This document shows positions 1 through 8,190 of a stretch of 64,000 nucleotides of DNA, in pieces. Position numbers and translations under genes: made by a program. Position 1 is the stretch's first letter, and the number at the start of each line of letters is the position of its first letter. Origin of the DNA: Fibrobacter succinogenes (GTDB lineage: Bacteria > Fibrobacterota > Fibrobacteria > Fibrobacterales > Fibrobacteraceae); contig NZ_CACZDK010000006.1 of assembly GCF_902779965.1 (NCBI RefSeq), positions 62,001-126,000 of the forward strand, written 5' to 3'. The notes below the pieces were generated by a model. The model worked only from the letters and a program-made list of their open reading frames with translations. It was not told where the DNA came from and did no database searches.

Positions 1-1
1 T

Positions 2-547
2 ATCCTCGATACCGCGGTCGTGAACCGTGTGAACCCGGCGATTTTGCGGGCGGGGCTCGAAAAGGGTGTGAATGTCATCGACTTGCATTCGCGTTTTAGC
101 GCTCTCGAAAATCCGGGCTGGTACTTGTCGGATTTGGTGCATCCGTCTGTCGAAGGCGCAAAGCACTTGGCAGAAATTGTGTATGCCCATTTGCAAATGG
201 ATACGTTGCATGTAACGCAAGATGGCTCGACGCTCAAGGCGCCGAAGGGCTTTGGATTCCAGTGGTACAAGGACGGACGCCTCTTGGATGGCGACACGCT
301 TGAAACGCTTACTGTTTCGAGTGTTGGCAAGTACAAGGTCTCTGTGAAAATTGACGAAAAAAGTTTGTCACGGATTGTGACAGAAACGCTTGATTTGCAG
401 GAGCGAACTGCGTTGAAGCCGAATGCTCGCGTTAGTGAAAAAGCTTCAGTGAATTCGTCTCGTTACTTAGAACAACGTTTTGACGCTCGTGGTCGCGCTT
501 TGAAAACACAAAGCTCGTTCCAGAAAGTTTATATTAAACGGCTCTAG
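2..547 (+). CDS. SGNH/GDSL-type hydrolase, C-terminal part (5' truncated by window)
   Basis: The reading frame is open from the window edge, so the true start lies outside. The first ~60 visible residues look like the end of an SGNH/GDSL esterase fold: a strand with VIDLHSRF followed by SDLVHPSVEG, where D-x-x-H supplies the catalytic Asp and His of the family. About 110 residues follow that do not belong to that fold. They contain a WYKDG..L..GDTLETLTVSSVGKYKVSV stretch typical of an Ig-like module, then a basic tail. Extracellular polysaccharide or acetyl-ester deacylation would fit the organism, but the substrate is not visible. The stop overlaps by a few bases the end of the convergent recD2 gene. 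The family call is fairly safe; the function is inferred. Confidence 0.7.
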   Translation: MLDTAVVNRVNPAILRAGLEKGVNVIDLHSRFSALENPGWYLSDLVHPSVEGAKHLAEIVYAHLQMDTLHVTQDGSTLKAPKGFGFQWYKDGRLLDGDTLETLTVSSVGKYKVSVKIDEKSLSRIVTETLDLQERTALKPNARVSEKASVNSSRYLEQRFDARGRALKTQSSFQKVYIKRL

Positions 548-2682
548 CCTAATTTTTCGGTGAGTCTTGTGTACCGGCGAGTGCTGCGGTTGTTGCGCAC
601 GGCTTGGTAGAATGCACCGGGAGCTGACAAAATCCACACATGACCTTTGGCACGCGTAATCGCGGTGTAGATGAGGTTCCGCTGCAGCATAATGCTGTGG
701 CTTGAATCGAGCACGACGATGACGGCGGGGTATTCGCTACCTTGGCTTTTGTGGATGGTGCAGGCGTACGCAAGGATGAGCTCTTCGACTTCATCGGGCT
801 CGTAATCGACAGTCTTGTCGTCGTAAAAAACCGTGATCTTTTTTGTTTCCTTGCCGATTTTGTAGATGATGCCGACGTCGCCGTTGAACACGTTCTTGTC
901 GTAGTTGTTGCGGATTTGCATCACGCGGTCGCCTGTGCTCCAGTTGCCGCTTGCAATTTTGATGCGTTCCTTGCCGGGATTCAGAAGGTCTTGCAAGAAG
1001 TTGTTCAGCTCGTAAATGCCGAGAGGTCCTTTGCGCATTGGCGTGAGGAGCTGCATCTCTTGCGTATCGATATCGAGCTTTTCTTTGATGCCAAATGTGA
1101 CGAGGCGGGCAATGATGTCTTTAGCTTCATCGGCCGACTCGTAAGGCAAAAAGTGGAAGTTCGTGCCTTCGATGGGCGAGGGGCAAATGCCTTGGTTGAT
1201 TTTGGCAGCTTTGTCGGCGATGTCGTTTCCGCCGGCCTGGCGGAAAATGTGCTGAAGGCGGGTGCTCGGAATCTTGGGGCAACGCAACAAGTCGTTCAGC
1301 ACATTGCCTGCTCCCACGCTGGGGAGCTGGTCGGCATCGCCTACGAGAACAATTCGCGCGTTGAGTGGCGTCGCTTCGAGGAGCGACGCGGCAAGCCACG
1401 TATCGACCATACTGAATTCATCAACGATGAGCAAATTGCATTGGAGCTTATTGTTTTCGTCGCGGTGGAACTTGCCCGAAATCGGATCTACTTCGAGCAA
1501 TCGGTGGATTGTGCGGGCTTTTTCGCCACAGCATTCGCCCATGCGCTTGGCGGCGCGCCCCGTTGGGGCCGTGAGGCTTACGCATTCTTCCATTTGGCGG
1601 GCGAGATACAAAATCCCCTTAAGGATTGTTGTCTTGCCGGTGCCTGGGCCGCCTGTGATAATCGAAATCTTTCGCGATAGCGCCATCTGGATGGCTCGCC
1701 TTTGAATTGGATCAAAGCTGAACTTGTGTTCGCGTTCCCACTGCGCAAGAGCGTTTTCGAAGCCTTCCGTTGAAAGTTCGTTGTATCGCAAACGGAGCTT
1801 GATGTTGTCTGCAATGCGCTGCTCGGCATTGTAGAGTGGTGGAAAATAGCAGTCGTCGCCTTCGCGTTTGATGCGTCCGATTTCGCTTGCTTTTTCGAAT
1901 TCATCGAGGAGCGTGTTGATGGCACTTTCGTCATCTTGCATTAAACGCAAATTGCGGAACGTGCGTTCCAAGAGAACGTTTTTGGGCAAGAATACATGCC
2001 CGTCGCTCACGGAAGCTTCTTGCAATGTGTAAAGTAATGCCGCTTGAAAACGCTCGGGGCTGTCTTTCGGGAATCCAACTTTCTGCGCGATTTCATCGGC
2101 TTTCAAGAATCCGATGCCCCAGACTTCTTCGCAGAGCATGTACGGGTTCTGCGTGATGCGTTCAATTGTCGCCTGCCCGAACTTGTTCCAAAGGCGTTTG
2201 GCTACACTGCCGACAATTTCGTGCTTGTACAAAAACAGCATCGTCTCGCGGCTGTGGCGCGCTTCTTGCCAACGTGCCAAAAAAGCTTCCACCTTGCGGG
2301 CGGGGAAGCCTTTGATTTTCACTTCTCGGAATTTGTCAGGATCGTTGTCTAGGATATCGGCAGTTTTATCGCCAAAAATTTCAACGATGCGTTCGGCAAT
2401 TTTTTGCCCGACTCCAGGGAATTGCCCGCTTGCCAAGTATTCGACAATGTCGTTGTCTTCTGTGGCGAGGTATTCAAAAGAAGTCGCCTGGAATTGCTTT
2501 CCATATTTCGGATGCGAACCCCAGTCGCCTTCTACAGCAATCGTTTCACCGGGCTGTAAAGCGGGGAATGTTCCTGTAACGACAACGACTTTCTTGCTTT
2601 CAGCGTCGTTAAGGCGCATCACGGTAAAGCCGTTTTGCAGGCTATGAAACGTGATGCTTTTGATTGAACCTTTAACTTGCAC
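544..2682 (-). CDS. recD2: RecD2-type ATP-dependent DNA helicase
   Basis: Superfamily 1B 5'-3' DNA helicase of the RecD2/YrrC type, which acts in DNA repair without RecBC. The 712-residue product has the usual RecD2 layout: an N-terminal OB-like and helix-hairpin-helix region (about residues 1-200, with VGQKIAERI and GIGFLKADEIAQKVG), then the helicase core. Walker A GGPGTGKTT is at residues 344-352, Walker B is LLIVDEFSMVD, then GDADQLPSVGAGNVL, and the C-terminal motif YACTIHKSQGSEYPAV with TAITRAK. The start is GTG, chosen because the N-terminus MQVKGSIKSITF fits the family. It ends convergently with the SGNH gene. No recB or recC gene is nearby. Confidence 0.93.
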   Translation of the reverse strand: MQVKGSIKSITFHSLQNGFTVMRLNDAESKKVVVVTGTFPALQPGETIAVEGDWGSHPKYGKQFQATSFEYLATEDNDIVEYLASGQFPGVGQKIAERIVEIFGDKTADILDNDPDKFREVKIKGFPARKVEAFLARWQEARHSRETMLFLYKHEIVGSVAKRLWNKFGQATIERITQNPYMLCEEVWGIGFLKADEIAQKVGFPKDSPERFQAALLYTLQEASVSDGHVFLPKNVLLERTFRNLRLMQDDESAINTLLDEFEKASEIGRIKREGDDCYFPPLYNAEQRIADNIKLRLRYNELSTEGFENALAQWEREHKFSFDPIQRRAIQMALSRKISIITGGPGTGKTTILKGILYLARQMEECVSLTAPTGRAAKRMGECCGEKARTIHRLLEVDPISGKFHRDENNKLQCNLLIVDEFSMVDTWLAASLLEATPLNARIVLVGDADQLPSVGAGNVLNDLLRCPKIPSTRLQHIFRQAGGNDIADKAAKINQGICPSPIEGTNFHFLPYESADEAKDIIARLVTFGIKEKLDIDTQEMQLLTPMRKGPLGIYELNNFLQDLLNPGKERIKIASGNWSTGDRVMQIRNNYDKNVFNGDVGIIYKIGKETKKITVFYDDKTVDYEPDEVEELILAYACTIHKSQGSEYPAVIVVLDSSHSIMLQRNLIYTAITRAKGHVWILSAPGAFYQAVRNNRSTRRYTRLTEKLG

Positions 2683-2736
2683 GAATTTTGCGGCGTTTGT
2701 TTTTTGCGGCGCTTGTAAAACTTGCGAATCTCTAGT

Positions 2737-4272
2737 TTACTCAGCCTTCGGAATTTTTCCTTCGTCAAGGTCGGGATTCCAACGGTCGGCATTGTAACCT
2801 TCCATCTTTGAAAGCGTCTTGCCGCGAACGCAGAGGAAGAATCCGAGAATGGCAGCGTCATGGAGTGCAATCACGAGAGCTGTCTTGTAATCAAGTCCAA
2901 AACCGAGCGGAGCGCCCTTGAGATTTTCCGGGCTCACCCAGAGGATGTAATCTGCTGTAATGAACGTCATGAACATGCACGGGATAAGCGCAATCCAGAA
3001 GTTCTTCTTTTTACTGCGGAGGTAAACCGTGGCAACGCACAAACTGCAAACGGCCATGAGCTGGTTGCTCCAGCTGAAGTAGTTCCACAAGATGTTGAAG
3101 CCTTCGGGGTTCAAGTTGCTCCAAAAAATGATCACAGCGCAGAGGGCGAACATCGGAACCGTGAGGATCAAACGGTTACGCACGGAGGTCTGTTCAAGAC
3201 CTGTGAGTTCTGCAATCGTAAGGCGGAGGCTGCGGAGGCTGGTGTCGCCACTTGTAATGGCAAGGATAATCACGCCCACAACTACGAGAATCGAAATCGG
3301 AGCCCAAGGAATTACTGTCGAAACGAGAACGCTCAAGACTTTCACGCCCGAAGCGCCTGTCAAAAGTTCCGGCATCTGGTGATAAATGAACATACCGCCA
3401 GCGGCCCAAATCATGCCGATTAAACCTTCGATAATCATCATGCCATAGAACGTCTGACGGCCTGTCTTTTCGGTCACTTCGGTACGAGCAACGAGCGGGC
3501 TTTGCGTGCTGTGGAAACCGCTGATGATGCCGCAAGCAATCGTTACGAAGAGCATCGGGATAATCGGCTGGCCTGCCGGATGCTTGTGGAAGTTGCTCAT
3601 GATATCGCTAAAGCAGAATTCATCGAGTACGTTCAAGTTCGGGATGATGCCCACGAAAATCGCGAGCGAAGCGAGAATCAGGAGGGCGCCAAAAACCGGG
3701 TAGATGCGGCCGATAATCTTGTCAATCGGGAAGAAAGTGCTAATGAAGTAGTAGGCAAAAATGACGGCGACAGCAATCCAGAAAAGCGTCGGCGAAACGT
3801 GACTGCCAGCGAGAATCGGCGTATTCACGAGAGCTGCTGGCGTGTTGGTGAACACTGCACCGACGAGGATGAGCGCCACGGAAATGAGCGTCATTACAAG
3901 CTTTGCAGGGCCCTTGCCCAAAAACTTGCGGGAGAGCGCTGGCACATTGTAGCCGTTGTTGCGCATGCTGATCATGCCGCTGAAGTAGTCGTGTACAGCG
4001 CCGCCAAGCACGTTGCCGAGCGGGAGCAAGATGAACACGATGGCGCCAAACTTGATGCCAAGAATCACGCCAATCACAGGACCGATGCCCGCGATGTTCA
4101 AAAGTTGAATGAGAACGTTTTTCCAATGCGGCATGGGAACTCGGTCAACGCCATCGGGGTTTGCGAGAGCCGGAGTTTTTCTGTCGTCCGGTCCGAAAAC
4201 GCGTTCGACGAACTTGCCGTAGGTGAAATATCCAAGGATGAGGATTGCAACACCAATTAGGAATGTTATCAT
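2737..4272 (-). CDS. cstA: CstA-family carbon starvation/pyruvate transporter
   Basis: Integral membrane transporter of the CstA family (peptide or pyruvate uptake in characterised members). The 511-residue protein has over ten hydrophobic segments and clear family signatures near the N-terminus: the PHWKNVLIQLLNIAGIGPVIG block, then VFILLPLGNVLGGAVHDYFSG. Typical CstA is near 700 residues; this is the shorter form common outside enterobacteria, ending with a hydrophilic tail. The gene stands alone between recD2 and a beta-barrel gene; no LytS/LytR-type sensor is adjacent. The transported substrate cannot be told from sequence. Confidence 0.9.
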   Translation of the reverse strand: MITFLIGVAILILGYFTYGKFVERVFGPDDRKTPALANPDGVDRVPMPHWKNVLIQLLNIAGIGPVIGVILGIKFGAIVFILLPLGNVLGGAVHDYFSGMISMRNNGYNVPALSRKFLGKGPAKLVMTLISVALILVGAVFTNTPAALVNTPILAGSHVSPTLFWIAVAVIFAYYFISTFFPIDKIIGRIYPVFGALLILASLAIFVGIIPNLNVLDEFCFSDIMSNFHKHPAGQPIIPMLFVTIACGIISGFHSTQSPLVARTEVTEKTGRQTFYGMMIIEGLIGMIWAAGGMFIYHQMPELLTGASGVKVLSVLVSTVIPWAPISILVVVGVIILAITSGDTSLRSLRLTIAELTGLEQTSVRNRLILTVPMFALCAVIIFWSNLNPEGFNILWNYFSWSNQLMAVCSLCVATVYLRSKKKNFWIALIPCMFMTFITADYILWVSPENLKGAPLGFGLDYKTALVIALHDAAILGFFLCVRGKTLSKMEGYNADRWNPDLDEGKIPKAE

Positions 4273-4292
4273 TTTTTGCCTTCTTTAGTTAG

Positions 4293-5006
4293 TTAAAACT
4301 GTACCATCGCGTTGATGGACATGGCTATGTAGGTTTGCCAAAAATAGCTGTTGTGGTCTTTGACTCCGTTATTCTTTTTGCCAAATTCGATAGTTCCGCT
4401 ATTATCCGTATTGACTGATTTATACCAGTTCTCGTAAAAACGCACGGATGGAGATAAGCAGAAAAAGTCCGTAATATAATAGCGGATGTTTGCGATTATT
4501 GCAACGGCCGAACCCTTTAAGCTGGAATCGAAAAATTCTTTGCCATTGCTAGAGGTGTTTTTTTCGATATTCATGCTGGAAAATGAGTAGCCGAGACCTA
4601 CACCCACTTGGAAATATTCGGGAAAGAAAAAGTTATAGGTGGCTTCGAGTCCGAATCGCCAATAGCTTATGTCTTGTTCTTTCATTTCTTTGGGATTGTT
4701 ATCGATAGAGCCCGTTGTAGACCAGTATTGGAATGATAACCCGAAAGAAAATTCGCGGATATTCACGCCGAGGTTATAGTCGGGGGTTAGAAGAATTTTA
4801 TTTTGCGGAAAATTGACGATTTCTGTATTACCTTCTTTATCGGTAATTTTAAGTACTCTGGAAAAAAAATCACCGCGGTTTGCCATAATGCCAATGCCGA
4901 TACTGGCATAATAAGAACGTGGCCACTGCGCAAAATCGCCTTCGCTGGGTTGCGCCCAAACAACTCCTACCCAAAAAGCTAATGCCAAAAGAATTTTTTT
5001 CATCAC
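4293..5006 (-). CDS. Predicted outer-membrane beta-barrel protein
   Basis: A 237-residue secreted protein with an N-terminal signal peptide (hydrophobic core after MMKK, probable cleavage after VVWA). The rest alternates short amphipathic strands rich in Tyr, Phe, Gly and Ser (YNLGVNIREFSFGLSFQYW, YFQVGVGLGYSFSSM, IIANIRYYITDFFCLSPSVRFYENW) and ends in Phe, as outer-membrane barrels usually do. That suggests an 8- to 10-stranded OmpW/opacity-like barrel. Its ATG is preceded by a good GGGAGG ribosome site. A transcription terminator separates it from upstream nadA, so it is probably transcribed on its own. Function unknown. Confidence 0.7.
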   Translation of the reverse strand: MMKKILLALAFWVGVVWAQPSEGDFAQWPRSYYASIGIGIMANRGDFFSRVLKITDKEGNTEIVNFPQNKILLTPDYNLGVNIREFSFGLSFQYWSTTGSIDNNPKEMKEQDISYWRFGLEATYNFFFPEYFQVGVGLGYSFSSMNIEKNTSSNGKEFFDSSLKGSAVAIIANIRYYITDFFCLSPSVRFYENWYKSVNTDNSGTIEFGKKNNGVKDHNSYFWQTYIAMSINAMVQF

Positions 5007-5017
5007 AATCCTCCCTT

Positions 5018-5053
5018 TAAAAAAGCACCCTTAATTTAGAAATTTAAGGGTGC
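5018..5053 (-). terminator. Rho-independent terminator downstream of nadA
   Basis: Read on the minus strand, a 10-bp stem (GCACCCTTAA paired with TTAAGGGTGC) is followed by a run of T. It sits 32 bp past the nadA stop and before the next minus-strand gene. Confidence 0.8.
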
Positions 5054-5084
5054 CTTGGTATAATTTGTAATGTATTATGGCGCG

Positions 5085-6098
5085 TTATTCAGCGTATTTG
5101 AACATCGCGTCGATGCACTTCTTGGCTTTCACGCGCACATCTTCGTTAAGCGAGATGTGTTCTGCCTTTTCGGGGTGGCGGAGTGCTTCCAAGATGTTTT
5201 CGAGGGAGTTCGATTTCATGTACTTGCACATGCAGCAGCTACCGATAAAGTTCATGTCGGGGTGCTCGTAGTGCATGCGGGCATTGAGGCCGCATTCCGT
5301 GAGGAGCAAGATGCAACTGTCCTTGGGCTGCTGGTTGATGTAGCTGACCATTTGGCCCGTGCTTCCGACGTAGTCGCTGAGCATGGCAACCGACGGATTG
5401 CATTCCGGGTGGCTGATTACCTTGAGATTCGGGTTTTGGCTACGGAAGAACTGGATCAAATCCGGGTCGTAGTTTTCGTGAACGTAGCAGCAGCCGTTAT
5501 AGAGCTTGATATCCTTCTTGACTCCGCGACGCTTCATTTCGTCGATGATGTTCTGGCCCATGAGGGCGTCCGGTACAAAGTAAATCTTGTCGGACGGGAT
5601 TGTTTCGACAATGTGCATCACGTTACCGCTAGTCACGCAAACGTCGCAGGCTGCTTTCACGTCGGCGGTCGTGTTGATATAGCAAACGAACGTGTAGTCC
5701 GGATTCTGCTTGCGGAGTTCTTCGACGTCCTTGCCGGTAATGGAATCGGCGAGACTGCAACCCGTGAGCGGGCCTGGAATGATGACGTCTTTCTGCGGGT
5801 TTAAAATCTTGGCGGTTTCGCCCATGAAACGCACGGCAGAGAAGAGAATCGTCTTTTGCTGGACGGTTGTGGCGTCTTTGCTGAGTTTGAAGCTATCGCC
5901 AGTGAAGTCGGCAACGCCCAAGAGAATTTCAGGAGCGCAATAGCTGTGGGCGAGAATAACGGTGTCCTGCTGCTTTTTGAGCTCGTTGATTTCGTTGATG
6001 AGCGGGAGCATCTTTTCCACCTTTTCCATGGTGTAGGTGCAAAGGGCTGCGCCCGGCTTGACGGACTTGAGACGATTGTAAAGTTCTTCTGCTGTCAT
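5085..6098 (-). CDS. nadA: Quinolinate synthase NadA
   Basis: Condenses iminoaspartate with dihydroxyacetone phosphate to quinolinate in NAD synthesis, using a [4Fe-4S] cluster. The 337-residue product shows NadA hallmarks: VILAHSYCAPEI near residue 50, FMGETAKILNP, CYINTTADVKAACDVCVTSGN, FVPDALMGQN, and the C-terminal CMCKYMKSNSLENI cluster motif. Length and order are normal for the family. No nadB or nadC lies next to it, and a terminator follows it. The ATG has no convincing Shine-Dalgarno site; a TATCTTT element lies about 40 nt upstream. Confidence 0.95.
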   Translation of the reverse strand: MTAEELYNRLKSVKPGAALCTYTMEKVEKMLPLINEINELKKQQDTVILAHSYCAPEILLGVADFTGDSFKLSKDATTVQQKTILFSAVRFMGETAKILNPQKDVIIPGPLTGCSLADSITGKDVEELRKQNPDYTFVCYINTTADVKAACDVCVTSGNVMHIVETIPSDKIYFVPDALMGQNIIDEMKRRGVKKDIKLYNGCCYVHENYDPDLIQFFRSQNPNLKVISHPECNPSVAMLSDYVGSTGQMVSYINQQPKDSCILLLTECGLNARMHYEHPDMNFIGSCCMCKYMKSNSLENILEALRHPEKAEHISLNEDVRVKAKKCIDAMFKYAE

Positions 6099-6120
6099 TG
6101 TTGATTCCGTGAAATGTAAT

Positions 6121-6293
6121 TTCCTAGATGAAAGATAGTAATTTTAGTAGGAAGTAGGATGTAAGAAGTAGGAAGGGATTTAAAAGTGGTTAGTAAACAG
6201 TATGCTATAGGAAGGGCTTATAATCGCGGCTTTGCCGCCTAACTATTCCTGTCTACTGTCTACTGCCTACTGTTTACTGCGCCGCAGGCGCCG
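6121..6293. repeat. Intergenic low-complexity and hairpin repeat block
   Basis: Between nadA and the phosphoesterase gene. It contains degenerate direct repeats of AGTAGGA/GTAAGAAGTAGGA type, a TGTCTACTGTCTACTGCC-like tract on the other phase, and small GC-rich hairpins such as GCGGCTTTGCCGC and GCGCCGCAGGCGCC. The same words recur in many other gaps in this window. Confidence 0.7.
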
Positions 6294-7121
6294 CTAGTAT
6301 CCAGCCCATTCAGCGCTGATGGAGGGGCTTGCTTTGCGGATGTTTTTTTCTTCAGAAGTTTCTTCCTTGCGGGCGATGTCGCCGTTAGCGATGCGTTCCT
6401 TGATTTCGTCAAATGTTTTGGGAGGTACTGAATCTGGAGTATTGTCGCCGAGCACTTTGCAGGGGGCCGCTTCGGATTCTTTTGCCTTGTCTTTCACGGG
6501 CGTGTATTCGCGGAGCGCTTCGACGGTGTAGAATTTGTCTTCTTCGGGGCACCATGCGGTAAGCGCCTTGCCATAGCAGCAACCGGAATCAAGACCGATA
6601 AATCCGGGAATGTTCACGAAGCCTTTCTTGGCCCAATGTCCAAAGACAACAGTCTTGTTCCAAGAGACTTGTTCATACCAGGGCTTGTCATTCCAGTTGC
6701 GGATGGAAAGGAGCACTTCGGGGCTCATGTCTTCGAGGCGCGTTTTGCCCGGTTCGAGTCCGGCGTGTACGAGCAAGGCGTGCGGCGTATCGCGCCAAAG
6801 CGGCCAGTTCTTGACGGTATCGCGAATGTAGACCCATTCATCGAGCGTGAGCGCCTTGAAGCGTTTTTTCTGCTTTTCGGTCCATTGGCTTTTGGGTGTA
6901 TCCATCATGCGGATGAGGTGTTCCTCGTGGTTTCCACGGACGGTCAAAATGCCAATTTCTTCGACAATGCGCATGGCGCGAAGCATGTCGGGGCCTTTGT
7001 TGATAATATCGCCGGTTTGGAAGATGGTATCGTTACCGCGGACAAATCCGAACTTGTCAATCATTTCGGAAAGCTCATCAGCACAACCATGCACATCACC
7101 GATGTAGAGAGTACGTTTCAT
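6294..7121 (-). CDS. PPP-family metallophosphoesterase (ApaH-like)
   Basis: A 275-residue phosphoesterase of the calcineurin-like PPP family, near diadenosine tetraphosphatase (ApaH) and lambda-phosphatase-like Ser/Thr phosphatases. The three metal-binding blocks are all present: GDVHG at about residue 8, GDIINKGPD at about 37, and RGNHEEH at about 60, with later histidines in LLVHAGLEP and VVFGHWAKKG. The C-terminal ~60 residues (KDKAKESEAAPCKV to the end) are charged and not part of the fold. The substrate, dinucleotide polyphosphate or phosphoprotein, cannot be settled here. It stands alone between repeat-rich gaps. Confidence 0.8.
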   Translation of the reverse strand: MKRTLYIGDVHGCADELSEMIDKFGFVRGNDTIFQTGDIINKGPDMLRAMRIVEEIGILTVRGNHEEHLIRMMDTPKSQWTEKQKKRFKALTLDEWVYIRDTVKNWPLWRDTPHALLVHAGLEPGKTRLEDMSPEVLLSIRNWNDKPWYEQVSWNKTVVFGHWAKKGFVNIPGFIGLDSGCCYGKALTAWCPEEDKFYTVEALREYTPVKDKAKESEAAPCKVLGDNTPDSVPPKTFDEIKERIANGDIARKEETSEEKNIRKASPSISAEWAGY

Positions 7122-7439
7122 TTTTTAGTAGACAGTAGGAAGTAGGCGGTAGGAAGTAGTTTGGTAATGGGGTCGCACTAAAGTGCTTTGGGCTCGCTTC
7201 GCTTTGGGGTAAGGGGTCGCTTCGATGATAGACGAAAGACGATAGACGAAAGACGAATAATCGCGGCTTCGCCGCCTAGTAAAAATTTTTTGCTCGTTGC
7301 ACATTGCTATAATCTCTCGTCTTTACTCTTCGAGTCAAAACTTTTCGGCTCGGTTATATCGGCAATCGTACTTGCCGATGTGACTCTCGCCTCTCTCTCG
7401 TCTTTCGTCTATAGCCCGCTGTGGCGGGCGTTCTTTCGT
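7122..7439. repeat. 318-bp intergenic mosaic of short repeats
   Basis: No gene is supported here. The block holds AGTAGGAAGTAGGCGGTAGG-type direct repeats, then GGGGTCGC/GCTTTGGG hairpin words, a repeated AGACGAAAGACGATAGACGA tract with its inverse near the far end (CTCGTCTTTCGTCTATAG), GCGGCTTCGCCGC and GCCCGCTGTGGCGGGC hairpins. The direct and inverted copies of the GACGAAAGACG word could fold the whole region. Similar words occur at 6121-6293 and 53803-53932. Confidence 0.7.
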
Positions 7440-8171
7440 CTATAAATGCACTGCTTGTCGCAATTTGTTCATTTCATTTGGCGTGAGTTCGCGGAACTCG
7501 CCTGCGGGCAAATCGCCGAGTTGAATTTGGCAATAGCTCACGCGTTTGAGGTCGCGAATTTCATAACCGACGGCACGCATCATGCGGCGGATTTCGCGGT
7601 TTTTGCCTTCGATAAGCACCAGTTCTGCAAAACCATTTTCGAGGTACACGTCTGTTGCAAAGGCGATTTCTTCGGGTGCGTCAGGATCTTCGGGGTCGCG
7701 GATGTCTACGCCATCGACTAAACGCTGGGCAGCAGATTCGCTGAGCTGGCGCGTTGTCCACACGTAATAACTGCGCGGCACTTCGAAGCTCGGGTGCGTG
7801 AGACGGTAAAGCAATTCGCCATCGTCGGTGAACAGCAAAAGGCCGCGGCTCTGCAAGTCGAGTCGTCCAACGTATTTAAAGTTGTGGTATCCCGGCGGCA
7901 AGTAATCGTAAACCGTGCGGCGGCCTTGCGGGTCGTCCTTGGTGCAGACGCAACCTGCGGGCTTGTGGAACATGATGACTTTGGTCTTCTTGTTCGTGGA
8001 TATCTTCAATGGCTTTCCATCGATAGAAACCTGGTCCTTTGTTTCGTCCACTTGATGGCCGAGGTCGGAGATTGTTTCTCCGTTCACCTGTACGCGACCG
8101 CTGGCGACGAGTTCGTCGGCGGCACGGCGGCTAGCAAAACCACTGAGAGAAATGTACTTGTTGATACGCAT
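7440..8171 (-). CDS. rluB: RluB/RsuA-family rRNA pseudouridine synthase
   Basis: Converts a specific uridine in ribosomal RNA to pseudouridine. The 243-residue protein starts with an S4 RNA-binding domain (MRINKYISLSGFASRRAADELVASGRVQVNG) and continues with the RsuA/RluB/RluE catalytic domain. The catalytic-Asp motif is YVGRLDLQSRGLLLFTDDGEL, and the C-terminal block is GKNREIRRMMRAVG. It lacks the long tail seen in some RluB proteins. RluB (23S) is preferred over RsuA (16S) by the motif surroundings, but the two are hard to separate by eye. Ppx/GppA lies 19 bp upstream on the same strand, so the two may be cotranscribed. Confidence 0.88.
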   Translation of the reverse strand: MRINKYISLSGFASRRAADELVASGRVQVNGETISDLGHQVDETKDQVSIDGKPLKISTNKKTKVIMFHKPAGCVCTKDDPQGRRTVYDYLPPGYHNFKYVGRLDLQSRGLLLFTDDGELLYRLTHPSFEVPRSYYVWTTRQLSESAAQRLVDGVDIRDPEDPDAPEEIAFATDVYLENGFAELVLIEGKNREIRRMMRAVGYEIRDLKRVSYCQIQLGDLPAGEFRELTPNEMNKLRQAVHL

Positions 8172-8190
8172 AATTTTTTAGCCCCGTCTT

